A stretch of 48,314 nt of DNA from Gammaproteobacteria bacterium (lineage in GTDB: Bacteria > Pseudomonadota > Gammaproteobacteria > HK1). Position 1 is the first letter of the stretch. Every line of letters starts with the position of its first letter. A program made the position numbers and the translations under genes. Below are positions 32,711 to 41,578 of this stretch, piece by piece. The stretch lies in assembly GCA_009937425.1 (NCBI GenBank), contig JAACFO010000017.1, positions 1 through 48,314 of the forward strand, read 5' to 3'. The notes below the pieces were generated by a model, which did no database searches, was not told where the DNA came from, and worked only from the letters and a program-made list of their open reading frames with translations.

Positions 32711-33337
32711 TTGACCAGAACGGACTGGCCGATCGCCGTTGTCGTGATACTTGGTTTTCACGCCGGGCCTGCGTGGGCTCAGCCCCAGCAGGTACCGGAG
32801 ATCGCGATCGGCAAACCGGCCCCGGAATTTTCCATCATGGACGAGGACGGTCAGCGGCGGCGGCTTTCCGATTACCGCGGCGCCCACGTGGTGCTCGAGT
32901 GGACCAATCGTGACTGTGCGTTCGTCAAAAAGCACTACGACTCGAGCAATATGCAGTCATTGCAATACGATGCGCGTTCCAGGGACGTCGTCTGGTTGAC
33001 GGTGACCTCGACAGCTCCCAGCCATGCAGGATACATGGATGGCGGCGGCGCACAGAGGTTCCGAAACCGCTACGATGCCAAACCGACGTCCATTCTTCTG
33101 GATCCCGACGGGCGCATGGGCCGGCAATACGACGTCGAGGTGACGCCAGAGATTTTTATCATCGACCCCACCGGCATCCTCGTGTACATGGGGGGCATGG
33201 ACGATAAAGCCACCACCAGTGTGGCCGACGTGGACGGGGCCACTGACTACGTAGGCAACGCACTGGACGACACGCTTGCCGGTCGCCCCGTGTCACGACC
33301 GATCACCCGCGCCTACGGCTGCCCCATAGTTTACTGA
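32711..33337 (+). CDS. periplasmic redoxin (AhpC/TSA-type thioredoxin-fold protein)
   Basis: A 208-residue exported thioredoxin-fold protein. The signal peptide ends in GPAWA|QP near residue 23. The active-site segment is WTNRDCAFVKKHY with one Cys (C69), as in the WTN..CPFV.KHY subfamily of peroxiredoxin-like proteins, and a second conserved Cys lies in the C-terminal YGCPIVY. The PTSILLDPDGRMGRQYDVEVTPEIFIIDP-type strands are typical of thioredoxin folds (given here only in part: VEVTPEIFIIDPTG). It starts with TTG 32711. Peroxide or disulfide chemistry in the periplasm is inferred. The EamA transporter starts 3 bases after the stop. Confidence 0.85.
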   Translation: MTRTDWPIAVVVILGFHAGPAWAQPQQVPEIAIGKPAPEFSIMDEDGQRRRLSDYRGAHVVLEWTNRDCAFVKKHYDSSNMQSLQYDARSRDVVWLTVTSTAPSHAGYMDGGGAQRFRNRYDAKPTSILLDPDGRMGRQYDVEVTPEIFIIDPTGILVYMGGMDDKATTSVADVDGATDYVGNALDDTLAGRPVSRPITRAYGCPIVY

Positions 33338-33340
33338 CCT

Positions 33341-34204
33341 ATGCTGAACCGGCGCTGGGGAATCGCCATGGCCGTGCTGTCGGCCCTGTGTTACGGCGCG
33401 GCCCTGCCCCTGTCGCGGCTTGCCTACGATCACGGCAGCAATCCGCTCACCATCCTCACTCTACGCTTTCTGGCCATCGCGCTGGTCATGGGCCTGTGGC
33501 TGCGTGTCACGGGAATGTCCTTTCGAGCCCCACCGCGGGGGGTACTGGCGAGTGCCCTGGTGGGCGTTTGTTTCGTCAGTGTCTCCGGCGGCACGCTGAT
33601 GTCGGTCAGCTACATACCGGTAAATCTCACGGTGCTGGTGTTCTATACCCATCCGATGATGACCCTGCTGGTGGTCAGCGCCATGGCGAAGAGACGCCCG
33701 GGCACCGCCGAGCTGACGGCTGTGACGCTCGCGTTGCTGGGTGTAGGGCTTGCCATCCAGGTGAGCTTCGAGCATCTGAACGCCGTGGGAATCGGCTTTG
33801 CATTGCTGGCCGCAATCGGAGCCACCACGACCTTTGTCGTGGCCGCCAGGGCCCTGCCCACGGTGGGCACCACGTTGATGAGCTGGTATGCCTGCAGCGT
33901 GGCCTTCGTGGGCGGTGCCGCCATTACCCTGGGGATGGACGCGGTGGCCATCCCGAATACGGCCTTCGGCATCGGCCTGATTGCCATCATCATCGCCGTC
34001 TTCGCCACCGCCGTGGTCGCCATGTTCGTCGGCGTGAAGCTCATCGGCCCGGTGCGCTCGGCGACATTGCTGTGCCTGGAGCCGATTACCGCCATCTTCG
34101 TAGCAGTGTTGGTGCTGGGCGAACATCTGAAAGCGGGCCAATGGCTGGGGGCAAGCCTGGTGGGTATCGCCATGCTCATCGCCAGCCGCCGTCCGGCTGA
34201 ATAA
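33341..34204 (+). CDS. EamA/DMT family transporter
   Basis: A 287-residue inner-membrane protein with about ten hydrophobic helices in two EamA repeats. The first repeat opens with the AVLSALCYGAALPLSRLAYD motif, and the second ends with PITAIFVAVLVLGEHLKAGQ, the usual EamA signature. Members export amino acids, nucleosides or other small metabolites; the substrate is unknown. The start lies three bases after the redoxin stop, suggesting one transcript. Confidence 0.88.
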   Translation: MLNRRWGIAMAVLSALCYGAALPLSRLAYDHGSNPLTILTLRFLAIALVMGLWLRVTGMSFRAPPRGVLASALVGVCFVSVSGGTLMSVSYIPVNLTVLVFYTHPMMTLLVVSAMAKRRPGTAELTAVTLALLGVGLAIQVSFEHLNAVGIGFALLAAIGATTTFVVAARALPTVGTTLMSWYACSVAFVGGAAITLGMDAVAIPNTAFGIGLIAIIIAVFATAVVAMFVGVKLIGPVRSATLLCLEPITAIFVAVLVLGEHLKAGQWLGASLVGIAMLIASRRPAE

Positions 34205-34515
34205 GGCTGGAAATTTCGGTTTTTCCCGGCCTATCCGGCCAATTTCCTGACGATTTCCCTGGGATTTCCCTGGGATTTCCATTACTGAGACCCAGGCCGC
34301 GGCCGTCACCCGTCAAAGGGACCATCCTTCAGGGGTGTGACGCGGGTTAACGGCCGCGACACAGGGAGTAACCCCACTCTGGTACCCGGCCCGTTTCCAA
34401 CCACCATGAACGGGTACCCACCGGAACACCTCCCCGCTGCCTTTGATGGCAGATATCTCCAACGAAAGTGCCGCGGAGCTGAAACCTTTTCCATCCGCCC
34501 GTGTACCACTGGTGA
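34205..34515. other. 311-bp region upstream of the ECF sigma gene
   Basis: No gene seen. It contains 2.5 copies of the 11-bp unit ATTTCCCTGGG (34253-34280) and an inverted repeat GGTACCCG / CGGGTACC (34381-34388 and 34411-34418). A GGAAC motif (34423-34427) resembles an ECF -35 box, but no matching -10 is clear. The region probably holds the promoter of the sigma/anti-sigma operon. Confidence 0.5.
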
Positions 34516-35139
34516 ATGAACGCCCGGAGAGCAACACGCGTGAGCCTCGATGCCGAGCCCATGGAAGCGGTCGTCAATCTGGACGAGCGTCACTGGTTGC
34601 CGCGGCACTGCCGGGGCGATCGCAGCGCCTTCGCCGAATTGATGGATGCCTATCAATCAGCCGTGTACGGCTATCTGGTGCGATGCGGCGTGCCAAGCGC
34701 AAGCCGCGACGACGTGTTCCAGGAGATATTCGTGAAAATTCACCTCGCCGCCGCCTCCTATCAGCCATCCCGGCCTCTGCGGCCGTGGCTGTTCACCATC
34801 GCGGCCAACAATGTGCGCAATCACCTGCGTGACGAAAGCCGCCGCCGGGGGTCCGGCAGTGTCGATGTGGACAGCAGGCCCAGCAGCGACCACGGCCCCC
34901 AGACGCTGGCGGAGATCGACGAGACCGTGGCCTGGCTCGAGCAGGCCCTGCCGCGGCTGCCCCTGGAGCAACGCGAGGTGCTGCTTCTTGGCAGCGTCGC
35001 TGGTTTGCGTCTGCAAGACATCGCCACGGTACTCGAAATCCCCTTGAACACGGTCAAGACCCTCACCCGCCGTGCCCGCATGGGCCTCGCGAAAGCGCTC
35101 GCGGAGCATGCCTCGGGTACCACCGGAGGTGCATCGTGA
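34516..35139 (+). CDS. ECF-type RNA polymerase sigma factor
   Basis: A sigma70-family factor of 207 residues with regions 2 and 4 only. Region 2 spans about 35-100 (FAELMDAYQSAVYGYLVRCG, DDVFQEIFVKIHLAA, RPWLFTIAANNVRNHLRDE); region 4 spans about 135-195 (PLEQREVLLLGSVAGLRLQD, IPLNTVKTLTRRARMGL). Start uncertain between ATG 34516 and the in-frame GTG 34540, which has GGAG about 10 bases upstream. The stop overlaps the downstream anti-sigma gene (GTGA). The operon arrangement implies that the factor is held inactive by that anti-sigma protein. Confidence 0.92.
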   Translation: MNARRATRVSLDAEPMEAVVNLDERHWLPRHCRGDRSAFAELMDAYQSAVYGYLVRCGVPSASRDDVFQEIFVKIHLAAASYQPSRPLRPWLFTIAANNVRNHLRDESRRRGSGSVDVDSRPSSDHGPQTLAEIDETVAWLEQALPRLPLEQREVLLLGSVAGLRLQDIATVLEIPLNTVKTLTRRARMGLAKALAEHASGTTGGAS

Positions 35140-37697
35140 GCCGCTGCACCTCGGTGCAGGAACGTATCGCCGACGAGGGCGTGGAGCTGGTTGGACGCGA
35201 CGCTGCCATAGGCGAGCACGTTGCCGGTTGCTCGCACTGCAGCGCCTTTGCCGAGGCCTTGAAGCGAGTCGATGCGGGGATGTCCCGGCTCCCCCCCAAG
35301 GCCGCGCCCCGCTCGGTCTTACAGCGCGCCGCTCAGGCCGTCGCCGGTGACGGCAAGACGTCCACCACACCCAGGCCCGGGGATCCCGGCGCGCGAAATC
35401 TGGCGGCGGCACTCGCCGCCGTGGTCGTGCTGTCCGCCGGGTTCGTGCTGACGGAGTCCGTGCAGCTGGAACTCCAGGGGCTGGACGGTCTTTATGATCG
35501 CCAATCGTCCGTCGTCTCCCAGGCAACGGATGAATCCCGGCCGCCGGTGGCCCTCACCGCCCCCGCTGCATCACGGCTGGCACCACTGTCCGTACTGCCG
35601 GAGTCGCTGGCTGAGCCGGAGGCGCTGGCCGAGCCGGAGGCGCTGGCCGAGCCGGCGCCACCGCGACTGGCTGCTGAAAGCGTGTTTGCCGATCAGCTGT
35701 CGAAGGAGCAGAAGAAGCGCGACAGGAAGTCCTCCGACAAGGTGCGACGGGAAATCGTCGCCGACATGGCCATCGGGCGGGATGCTGGCGACGCGGCGGC
35801 GGCAGCACCAAGTTCCAGCGGCCGGGACGTGGACCAGGCGGCAGGGTTGCGTGGCGCGCTTCAAGAGTATCGTCGAACGGCGCCCCGGGAATTCGAGGAA
35901 GGCCAGAGTGAAGCCAGCGTAGATTACTTTGCGCCACCGAAAAGCGCGCTTCCCGGGGCGAAGCAACCCCGTGCGAATGAGCGCGACGACGTCGCCCGCC
36001 GCCAGTTACCCGCAGCACCGGGAAAAGTTGGAACCGTCGCCGCGGCCAAGGACAAGCGCGAGCAGAACGCGCCGAGCACCGTCGGCGGTGGGCTCGCACA
36101 ATCCCCGCGCCCACGCCAGGTTGCCAGGCGCTTTCTCGCCGATCAGGAAAAGCTGACGGGCCTCAGCTTTCAGTCGGGCTCGGGTTACTGGGCGAATACC
36201 TACGTGCCCGGCGATCCCGCCATCCGATTACTGGAAGCGCGACTGCAGCGATGGGATCGCAGCCTGCTCAGGGCGAGCCTCGGTGATGCGCGCCTGGAAT
36301 CCGAGGCAAGGCAGAACTGGCAGCCATTCGACCTGCCCGAAAATGCCGCCCTCGCCACTTACCTGCACGCCGACAAACGTGCCGTCAACGGCCGTTCGCG
36401 ATTGCGTGTTCAGGTTGGCATACAGGCATCACAGAAGCGCAGCGGGCTTCGCCCGGACATGAACGTCGGCGTGGTGCTGGATTTGCGCCGGCCCGTTGAC
36501 GACGTCACCGGCGCAAAGCTGCGCGCACTGGTGATGGCGCTGGCCGAGGCGCGCCAGCCCGGTGACCGATTCTCCATCACCGTCGCTGGTCATCCCGGCG
36601 GATTATTGGTGGCACCGGAAGCCTTCCGTCACGGACCGATTCGCGTCGCTCTGCAATCGTTGTTCACCACCGGCGGCGAGCAACCGGCGGCGGCCATGGA
36701 TCTTCTCGCGGCTTTGCACAGCGCTTCACAAAACGTTCGCCAGGGTGACGACGCTTCGGCGCCGCTGGGGGCAAGCCTGGTACTGCTGGTGTCGACGGCG
36801 TCCATCGCTGAACAGCGCGAGTCATTGGAACGAATGGCCCATGAAAATGCCGTGGCGGGGATCGGCTTGAGCGTGATCGCCGTCGGCGGCGGCACGGACC
36901 TGGCGTCCATCGATCGACTGGTTCTTCTGGGCCAGGGTCACCGGCGGGTGCTGAACGCCGCCGAGGATGCCGGGAAACTCGTGGATCGGGAGTTGCATGC
37001 AGCAAGCCGCGCCGTGGCCCGTGCCGTGCGCCTGCGCATTCGTCTCGCACCCGGCGTCGAACTCATCGACATACTCGGATCCACCAATCTTTCCGAACAG
37101 GCTGCGCAACGGGTGCGCGATGCGGAGCGCAGCATCGACCAACGGGTTGCTCGTAATACCGGTATTCGCGCCGACCGCGGCGAGGACGAAGAAGGTATTC
37201 AAATCGTCATCCCGAGCTTCTTCGCCGGCGACAGCCATGCGGTGCTGCTGGATGTTGTCGTCCCCGGGCCGGGCCCGGTTGCCGACGTCAGCGTGCGCTA
37301 CAAGGACCTGGTGTACAGGCGCAACGGCGTCGCCCGTGCGCGACTCGCCATTGAAGACGGTCACACCGGCACGGGACCCCTGGAACACAATGTTCTCAAG
37401 AACCAGCTTGCCCACGCCCTGGCCCGTTCCGCGGCAACGGCCAGTCAACAGCTCGAAGCCGGGGACCGCCGCGGTGCCGTTCGCACACTGACCGAGGCGC
37501 GGGAACTGATCACCGGCATGCGCGAAGAAATCCCGGGCTGGGATAACGACAACGAGCTGCGCGCCGACGAGACGCTGCTCGCCCAATACCTGACGGCGCT
37601 TGGCGCGCAATTTGCCCGCAGCGGCCAGCATCACGATCGCCTGGCGGACTCGTTGCGCTATCTCGCCTTCCGGCGGCTGACACCACCACACGAATAA
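35136..37697 (+). CDS. anti-sigma-like zinc finger, one membrane helix and vWA-like domain fusion
   Basis: An 853-residue protein. Residues 1-60 hold a ZAS-type anti-sigma motif (HVAGCSHC, H-x3-C-x2-C). One hydrophobic helix follows at about 88-106 (NLAAALAAVVVLSAGFVL), and then an acidic, proline-rich linker of about 200 residues with ESLAEP/EALAEP repeats. The periplasmic part has the GYWANTYVPGDP segment and a vWA-like fold from about 440 (NVGVVLDLRRPVDD ... LRALVMALAEARQPGDRF ... GLSVIAVGGG), as in YfbK-type proteins. The MIDAS DxSxS is replaced by DLRRP, so classical metal-dependent ligand binding is unlikely. It probably senses the envelope state and controls the adjacent sigma factor. 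Confidence 0.8.
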   Translation: MSRCTSVQERIADEGVELVGRDAAIGEHVAGCSHCSAFAEALKRVDAGMSRLPPKAAPRSVLQRAAQAVAGDGKTSTTPRPGDPGARNLAAALAAVVVLSAGFVLTESVQLELQGLDGLYDRQSSVVSQATDESRPPVALTAPAASRLAPLSVLPESLAEPEALAEPEALAEPAPPRLAAESVFADQLSKEQKKRDRKSSDKVRREIVADMAIGRDAGDAAAAAPSSSGRDVDQAAGLRGALQEYRRTAPREFEEGQSEASVDYFAPPKSALPGAKQPRANERDDVARRQLPAAPGKVGTVAAAKDKREQNAPSTVGGGLAQSPRPRQVARRFLADQEKLTGLSFQSGSGYWANTYVPGDPAIRLLEARLQRWDRSLLRASLGDARLESEARQNWQPFDLPENAALATYLHADKRAVNGRSRLRVQVGIQASQKRSGLRPDMNVGVVLDLRRPVDDVTGAKLRALVMALAEARQPGDRFSITVAGHPGGLLVAPEAFRHGPIRVALQSLFTTGGEQPAAAMDLLAALHSASQNVRQGDDASAPLGASLVLLVSTASIAEQRESLERMAHENAVAGIGLSVIAVGGGTDLASIDRLVLLGQGHRRVLNAAEDAGKLVDRELHAASRAVARAVRLRIRLAPGVELIDILGSTNLSEQAAQRVRDAERSIDQRVARNTGIRADRGEDEEGIQIVIPSFFAGDSHAVLLDVVVPGPGPVADVSVRYKDLVYRRNGVARARLAIEDGHTGTGPLEHNVLKNQLAHALARSAATASQQLEAGDRRGAVRTLTEARELITGMREEIPGWDNDNELRADETLLAQYLTALGAQFARSGQHHDRLADSLRYLAFRRLTPPHE
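35601..35654 (+). repeat. three tandem copies of an 18-bp in-frame repeat
   Basis: The unit GAGGCGCTGGCCGAGCCG occurs at 35601-35618 (two substitutions), 35619-35636 and 35637-35654 (identical). It encodes ESLAEP, EALAEP and EALAEP in the periplasmic linker of the anti-sigma/vWA protein. Copy number may vary without breaking the frame. Confidence 0.9.
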
Positions 37698-37727
37698 ACC
37701 ATGGACCGTGCCAAGGAGTTTCGAACC

Positions 37728-40700
37728 ATGAGAACGATCCTGTTGATAACGATGATCTGCATCGGCTTCGCAAGCGCGGCCCAGGCAGCCACGAACACCG
37801 ATAACGGCGAAGTGCGGGTACCGCTGGAAACTTACCGCCAGCTGGTGGAGCAAGCCAGCCAGGACACCCGGCCCGCCCCGGCCGCCTACGCCATTGGCGT
37901 ATCCAACATCGACGTCAACATCGTCGACGACGACAAGCGCACCACCGCGCGGGTCAGCGTAAGCCTCAACATCGAAACCTTTGAAAACGAGTGGACCCTG
38001 GTACCGGTCCTGCCCCCGGGAGCGGCGCTCGGCGATGCGCTGGTCAACGGCGCGCCGGTGCAACTGGTGCAGGGACCCGACGGTCTCGCATGGAGCACCG
38101 ACAAAGCCGGCACCGTCACCATGCAACTGCGCTACGGTCTCGACGCGCGCAGATCCGATGCGGGATATACATTGCCCCTGCCGGTACCGCGTGCCGCCGC
38201 CACCAACCTGCGAGTGGCATACCCGGGAACCGGTGTGGATCTGGCGATCATTCCCGCCGCCGACGTGCGATCCAGCGAAAGCGGCAACAAGACCTTGTTC
38301 ACCGCCAGGATTCCCAGCACCTCGTCGGTGCTGATCACCTGGCGCACTGCCACGCTGCGCAGCCACGCCGTGAGCCGGGCGCGCTACACCGGTGAGATTC
38401 AAGGACAGGCGCTCAACTGGAATGCAGAGTTCGATGTGGAAATCTTCGAAGGTGAACTGGTCAAACTTCCACTGATGCCGAGCACTGTCACCCTTGGCGA
38501 GTTGCAGGTAGACGGCGAGCAAGCCACCGTTGTCGAGGAGCAGGGTCAGTTCGTCACCGTCGTCAAAGGCCGCGGCATGCATAAGGTCAGCGTCGCTTTT
38601 CAGGTGCCGGTAGTTGCAGAGAACGGACCGCCCAGCGCAACCCTGCATGTTCCAAGAGTTCCGGTTTCGCAATTTCGCCTGAATCTGCCCGGCAAGAAAG
38701 AAGTCAGCGTGAGTCCGGCGGGCAACGTGGTCACCAGCCACGAGGAAAACGCCACCACCGCCACGGTGTTCGTCCCCATGAGCGAGAGTGTGACCTTCTC
38801 CTGGGTGGATGCGGTTCCCGAGGACGTCCAGGCCCAGGTGCGCGCCAACGCCACCCTCTACCACGCAGTACACGCCGAGGAAGGCGTGCTGCACGTGCAG
38901 GGCCTGGTGGTTTACGAGATCAATCGCGGCGCTACCAATCTGCTCAAACTGCAGGTGCCCAAGGACGCACAGGTCACCAGTGTCAAATCACTCTCCGGTG
39001 GCGTGTCCGATTGGATCGAGACCGCCGGCGGCAGCGACGCCCACAAGACCATCAGCGTGTTCCTGGACCGCGCCGTAGACGGCGAGTTCGTGCTCGACGT
39101 CGCCTACGAGCTGCTTCTGGGGGGCGGCGCACAAGCGCTCGAGCCGGTACCTGTTCCGCTGCTGGCTGCCGACGAGGTGCACCGCCAGCGCGGCATGGTG
39201 GCGCTGCTGGCCGGACCCGAGCTCACCCTGCAACCCATGTCCGAGGATCGCATGGCGAGAGTCGGCGAAAATCAGTTGCCGGCCTTCGTGCGCAACCTCC
39301 TCACCATGAGCGTCGCGCATACCTACAAATACACCGAGCGCTCACCGGAACTGGTAGTGAAAGCCGTGGCGCCGGAACGCAAGCAGGGCAAATTCGACGC
39401 CCAGGTGGACACGCTGATTTCCATCGGCGACGTCACCATGAAGGGATCCGCTACCGTGGAGATCAGCGTCAAGTCCGGCGCCCTTCTGGCGCTCGCCCTG
39501 CGTCTGCCCAAGGGCGTCAATGTCCTGGGCGTCACCGGACCGTCCATTCGCAATCACGACGTGAAAGCGGCGGATGACCATCAGTCCATCGACATCGACT
39601 TCACCCAGGAGATGGAAGGCCAGTTCCGACTGGAAGTGAACTACGAGCGCATCATGGGCGACGGCGAGCCGGAGCCCCGGGTGCCGACGGTGAGCATCGC
39701 CGATGCGGAAGTGGAGCACGGGCGCATCGCCGTCGAGGCACTGAGTGCTGTGGAAGTGCGCGCGACAGCGGCGGATCAGCTTTCGTCCCTGGACGTCAAC
39801 GAGCTGCCCCAGCAATTGGTGCTGAAAACCACCAATCCAATATTGCTCGCCTACAAATACGTGCATGCCCAACCGCCCTACCAACTCGTGTTGAGGATCA
39901 CCAGGCACAGGGAGATCGACGTGCAGGTGGCGGCCATCGAAAAGGCGCATTACTCGACGCTTTATACCCGCGACGGTCTCGCGGTGAACACTGCCCGGTT
40001 TCAGGTGCGCAACAGCCGCAGGCAATTCCTGCGCCTGGAACTGCCACCGGAATCGCAGATTTGGTCGGTATTCGTGGACGGTAAAGCGGAGAAACCCGCC
40101 GCGGCGGAAACATCCAGTGACGGATCGGCGGTGCTCATCAAGATGATCAACTCCGCCACCGGCTTTCCCGTGGAGATCATCTACGCCACACGGATTACCC
40201 CCATGGCGTTCATGGGCACCGTGCACGGGCGCCTGCCCACACCGGACATGGTCGTTACTCATACGCGCTGGGACGTGTACCTGCCGGTGGGACCGAGTTA
40301 CCGGAGCCCCGACAGCACCCTGAACCCGGTGATCAGTGGGCGGCGTGTCAACGGCGCCGTCATGGGCGGTGAAGCACTGGCCCGTGCCCGGAGTGCCAAA
40401 GGCGCCGGCCTGGGAGAGCCGTTGCGCCTCAGCGTACCCAGCCAGGGCATTCACTATGCCTTCGAGAAACTGTATGCAAATCAGTCGCCCCAGGCGGCGA
40501 CCTTCTCACTGGGTTATGCATCGGCGGATGGTCACCGCCTGGGTCTGGGCCTGAGCCTGCTGGGAGTTGTGCTGCTGTGGCTCGCCATTGTCGCCATTGG
40601 CGGGCGCCGTGTGCCCATGCCGCGGATCGCCGCTCTCGCGGTGCTGGTTGCCGGTGTCGGCATGCTGCTGGCGGCCATCGCCTATCTGGGCACCAATCCT

Positions 40701-40802
40701 GCCCCGGCCGCAGCCATGGCCTTGGTCATCGCCGTAGCCATCGGCATCTGGCTCGCAACCAAACGCCTCCTGGACTGGCGCGCCACCCGCACGGGTAATT
40801 AA
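37728..40802 (+). CDS. giant exported beta-rich protein with C-terminal membrane helices, unknown function
   Basis: A 1024-residue protein I do not recognise. ATG 37728 has AAGGAG nine bases upstream and opens a clear signal peptide (RTILLITMICIGFASAAQA). The long exported part repeats a beta-sandwich-like pattern, each copy with an LP or VP strand, a V.V(D/N)G turn and a strand ending in ...Y (for example ALVNGAPVQLV, LQVDGEQATVV, VFVDGKAEKPA). The last 110 residues carry three hydrophobic helices (LGVVLLWLAIVAIGG, IAALAVLVAGVGMLLAAIAY, AAAMALVIAVAIGIWLA). It starts 30 bp after the anti-sigma/vWA gene and is probably its partner or target. Confidence 0.75.
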   Translation: MRTILLITMICIGFASAAQAATNTDNGEVRVPLETYRQLVEQASQDTRPAPAAYAIGVSNIDVNIVDDDKRTTARVSVSLNIETFENEWTLVPVLPPGAALGDALVNGAPVQLVQGPDGLAWSTDKAGTVTMQLRYGLDARRSDAGYTLPLPVPRAAATNLRVAYPGTGVDLAIIPAADVRSSESGNKTLFTARIPSTSSVLITWRTATLRSHAVSRARYTGEIQGQALNWNAEFDVEIFEGELVKLPLMPSTVTLGELQVDGEQATVVEEQGQFVTVVKGRGMHKVSVAFQVPVVAENGPPSATLHVPRVPVSQFRLNLPGKKEVSVSPAGNVVTSHEENATTATVFVPMSESVTFSWVDAVPEDVQAQVRANATLYHAVHAEEGVLHVQGLVVYEINRGATNLLKLQVPKDAQVTSVKSLSGGVSDWIETAGGSDAHKTISVFLDRAVDGEFVLDVAYELLLGGGAQALEPVPVPLLAADEVHRQRGMVALLAGPELTLQPMSEDRMARVGENQLPAFVRNLLTMSVAHTYKYTERSPELVVKAVAPERKQGKFDAQVDTLISIGDVTMKGSATVEISVKSGALLALALRLPKGVNVLGVTGPSIRNHDVKAADDHQSIDIDFTQEMEGQFRLEVNYERIMGDGEPEPRVPTVSIADAEVEHGRIAVEALSAVEVRATAADQLSSLDVNELPQQLVLKTTNPILLAYKYVHAQPPYQLVLRITRHREIDVQVAAIEKAHYSTLYTRDGLAVNTARFQVRNSRRQFLRLELPPESQIWSVFVDGKAEKPAAAETSSDGSAVLIKMINSATGFPVEIIYATRITPMAFMGTVHGRLPTPDMVVTHTRWDVYLPVGPSYRSPDSTLNPVISGRRVNGAVMGGEALARARSAKGAGLGEPLRLSVPSQGIHYAFEKLYANQSPQAATFSLGYASADGHRLGLGLSLLGVVLLWLAIVAIGGRRVPMPRIAALAVLVAGVGMLLAAIAYLGTNPAPAAAMALVIAVAIGIWLATKRLLDWRATRTGN

Positions 40803-40809
40803 GCAATGC

Positions 40810-40860
40810 CCCCTCACCCTGACCCTCTCCCCCTTTGGGGGAAAGGGTCAGGGTGAGGGG
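40810..40860. repeat. 24-of-25-bp hairpin with TTT loop
   Basis: Arms 40810-40833 (start CCCCTCACCCTGACCCT) and 40837-40860 pair with one mismatch and a three-base loop. It begins eight bases after the giant-protein stop. From memory, CCCTCACCCTGACCCTCTCCC-like hairpins are scattered through many proteobacterial genomes as REP-type repeats. It has no U tract, but could still weaken read-through into the phosphate genes. Confidence 0.85.
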
Positions 40861-40890
40861 AATCAAATTCGATGTTAAACTCCGGCCGCC

Positions 40891-41571
40891 ATGTCGCCGT
40901 TCAATCCCATCGTCAATCTGTTCGGCACCTCGCCGGTGCGGCCGTTGCAAAAGCACATGGCCAAAGTGGCGGAATGCGTTGCGCAACTGGACCCGCTGTT
41001 CGACGCGGTGCTCGCCAACGACCTGGCGGCGGTCAACGAAGTTCAGGAACGCATCGTTGCTCTGGAGCACGACGCCGATGATCTCAAGCATGATTTGAGA
41101 TTACATTTACCGCGCAGCCTGTTCCTGCCCGTGGAACGGCGCGACCTGCTGGAAGTTCTGACCATGCAGGACAACATCGCAAACCGCGCCAAGGATATCG
41201 CCGGCCTCATACGTGGCCGTCGGATGTCTTTTCCCGCCGAGATCGGACCGCTTTTCAAGGAATTCGTGCAACGTTGCATCGAAGCCTGCCTGCAAGCCCA
41301 GAAAACGGTCAACGAGCTGGACGAATTGGTGGAGACGGGCTTTCGCGGCGCCGAGGTGGAGCTGGTTCAGAATTTGATTAACGAGCTCGACCGCATCGAA
41401 ACCGACACCGACAAGATTCAAGTCGAGGTACGCTCCATGGTGTTTGCCATCGAACGCGATCTACCGCCCATCGACGCCATGTTCCTGTACCGCGTCATCG
41501 ATTGGACCGGGGACATCGGTGATCGCGCCCAACGCGTTGGAAGCCGACTGCAGCTAATGCTCGCGCGCTAG
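40891..41571 (+). CDS. PhoU-like protein (DUF47/TIGR00153) associated with phosphate transport
   Basis: A 226-residue all-helical protein of the DUF47 family. Characteristic are the N-terminal NPIVNLFGTSPVRPLQKHM, the acidic EHDADDLKHDLRLHLPRSLF and ETDTDKIQVEVRSMVF helices that bind metal clusters in PhoU relatives, and YRVIDWTGDIGDRAQR. Such genes usually sit beside a PiT transporter and are thought to modulate it, as here: the PiT gene starts seven bases after the stop. The ATG has no strong ribosome site. Confidence 0.92.
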   Translation: MSPFNPIVNLFGTSPVRPLQKHMAKVAECVAQLDPLFDAVLANDLAAVNEVQERIVALEHDADDLKHDLRLHLPRSLFLPVERRDLLEVLTMQDNIANRAKDIAGLIRGRRMSFPAEIGPLFKEFVQRCIEACLQAQKTVNELDELVETGFRGAEVELVQNLINELDRIETDTDKIQVEVRSMVFAIERDLPPIDAMFLYRVIDWTGDIGDRAQRVGSRLQLMLAR

Positions 41572-41578
41572 TTTCCCC

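Noticed and set aside
34423-34450. ECF autoregulated promoter (GGAAC) before the sigma gene
   Set aside because: No convincing -10 partner at 16-17 bases; kept only as a remark in the intergenic entry.
36822-38894. Long open frame (690 codons) on the minus strand opposite the vWA and giant-protein genes
   Set aside because: It is a GC-driven shadow: no domain, no ribosome site, and it spans the junction of two convincing plus-strand genes.
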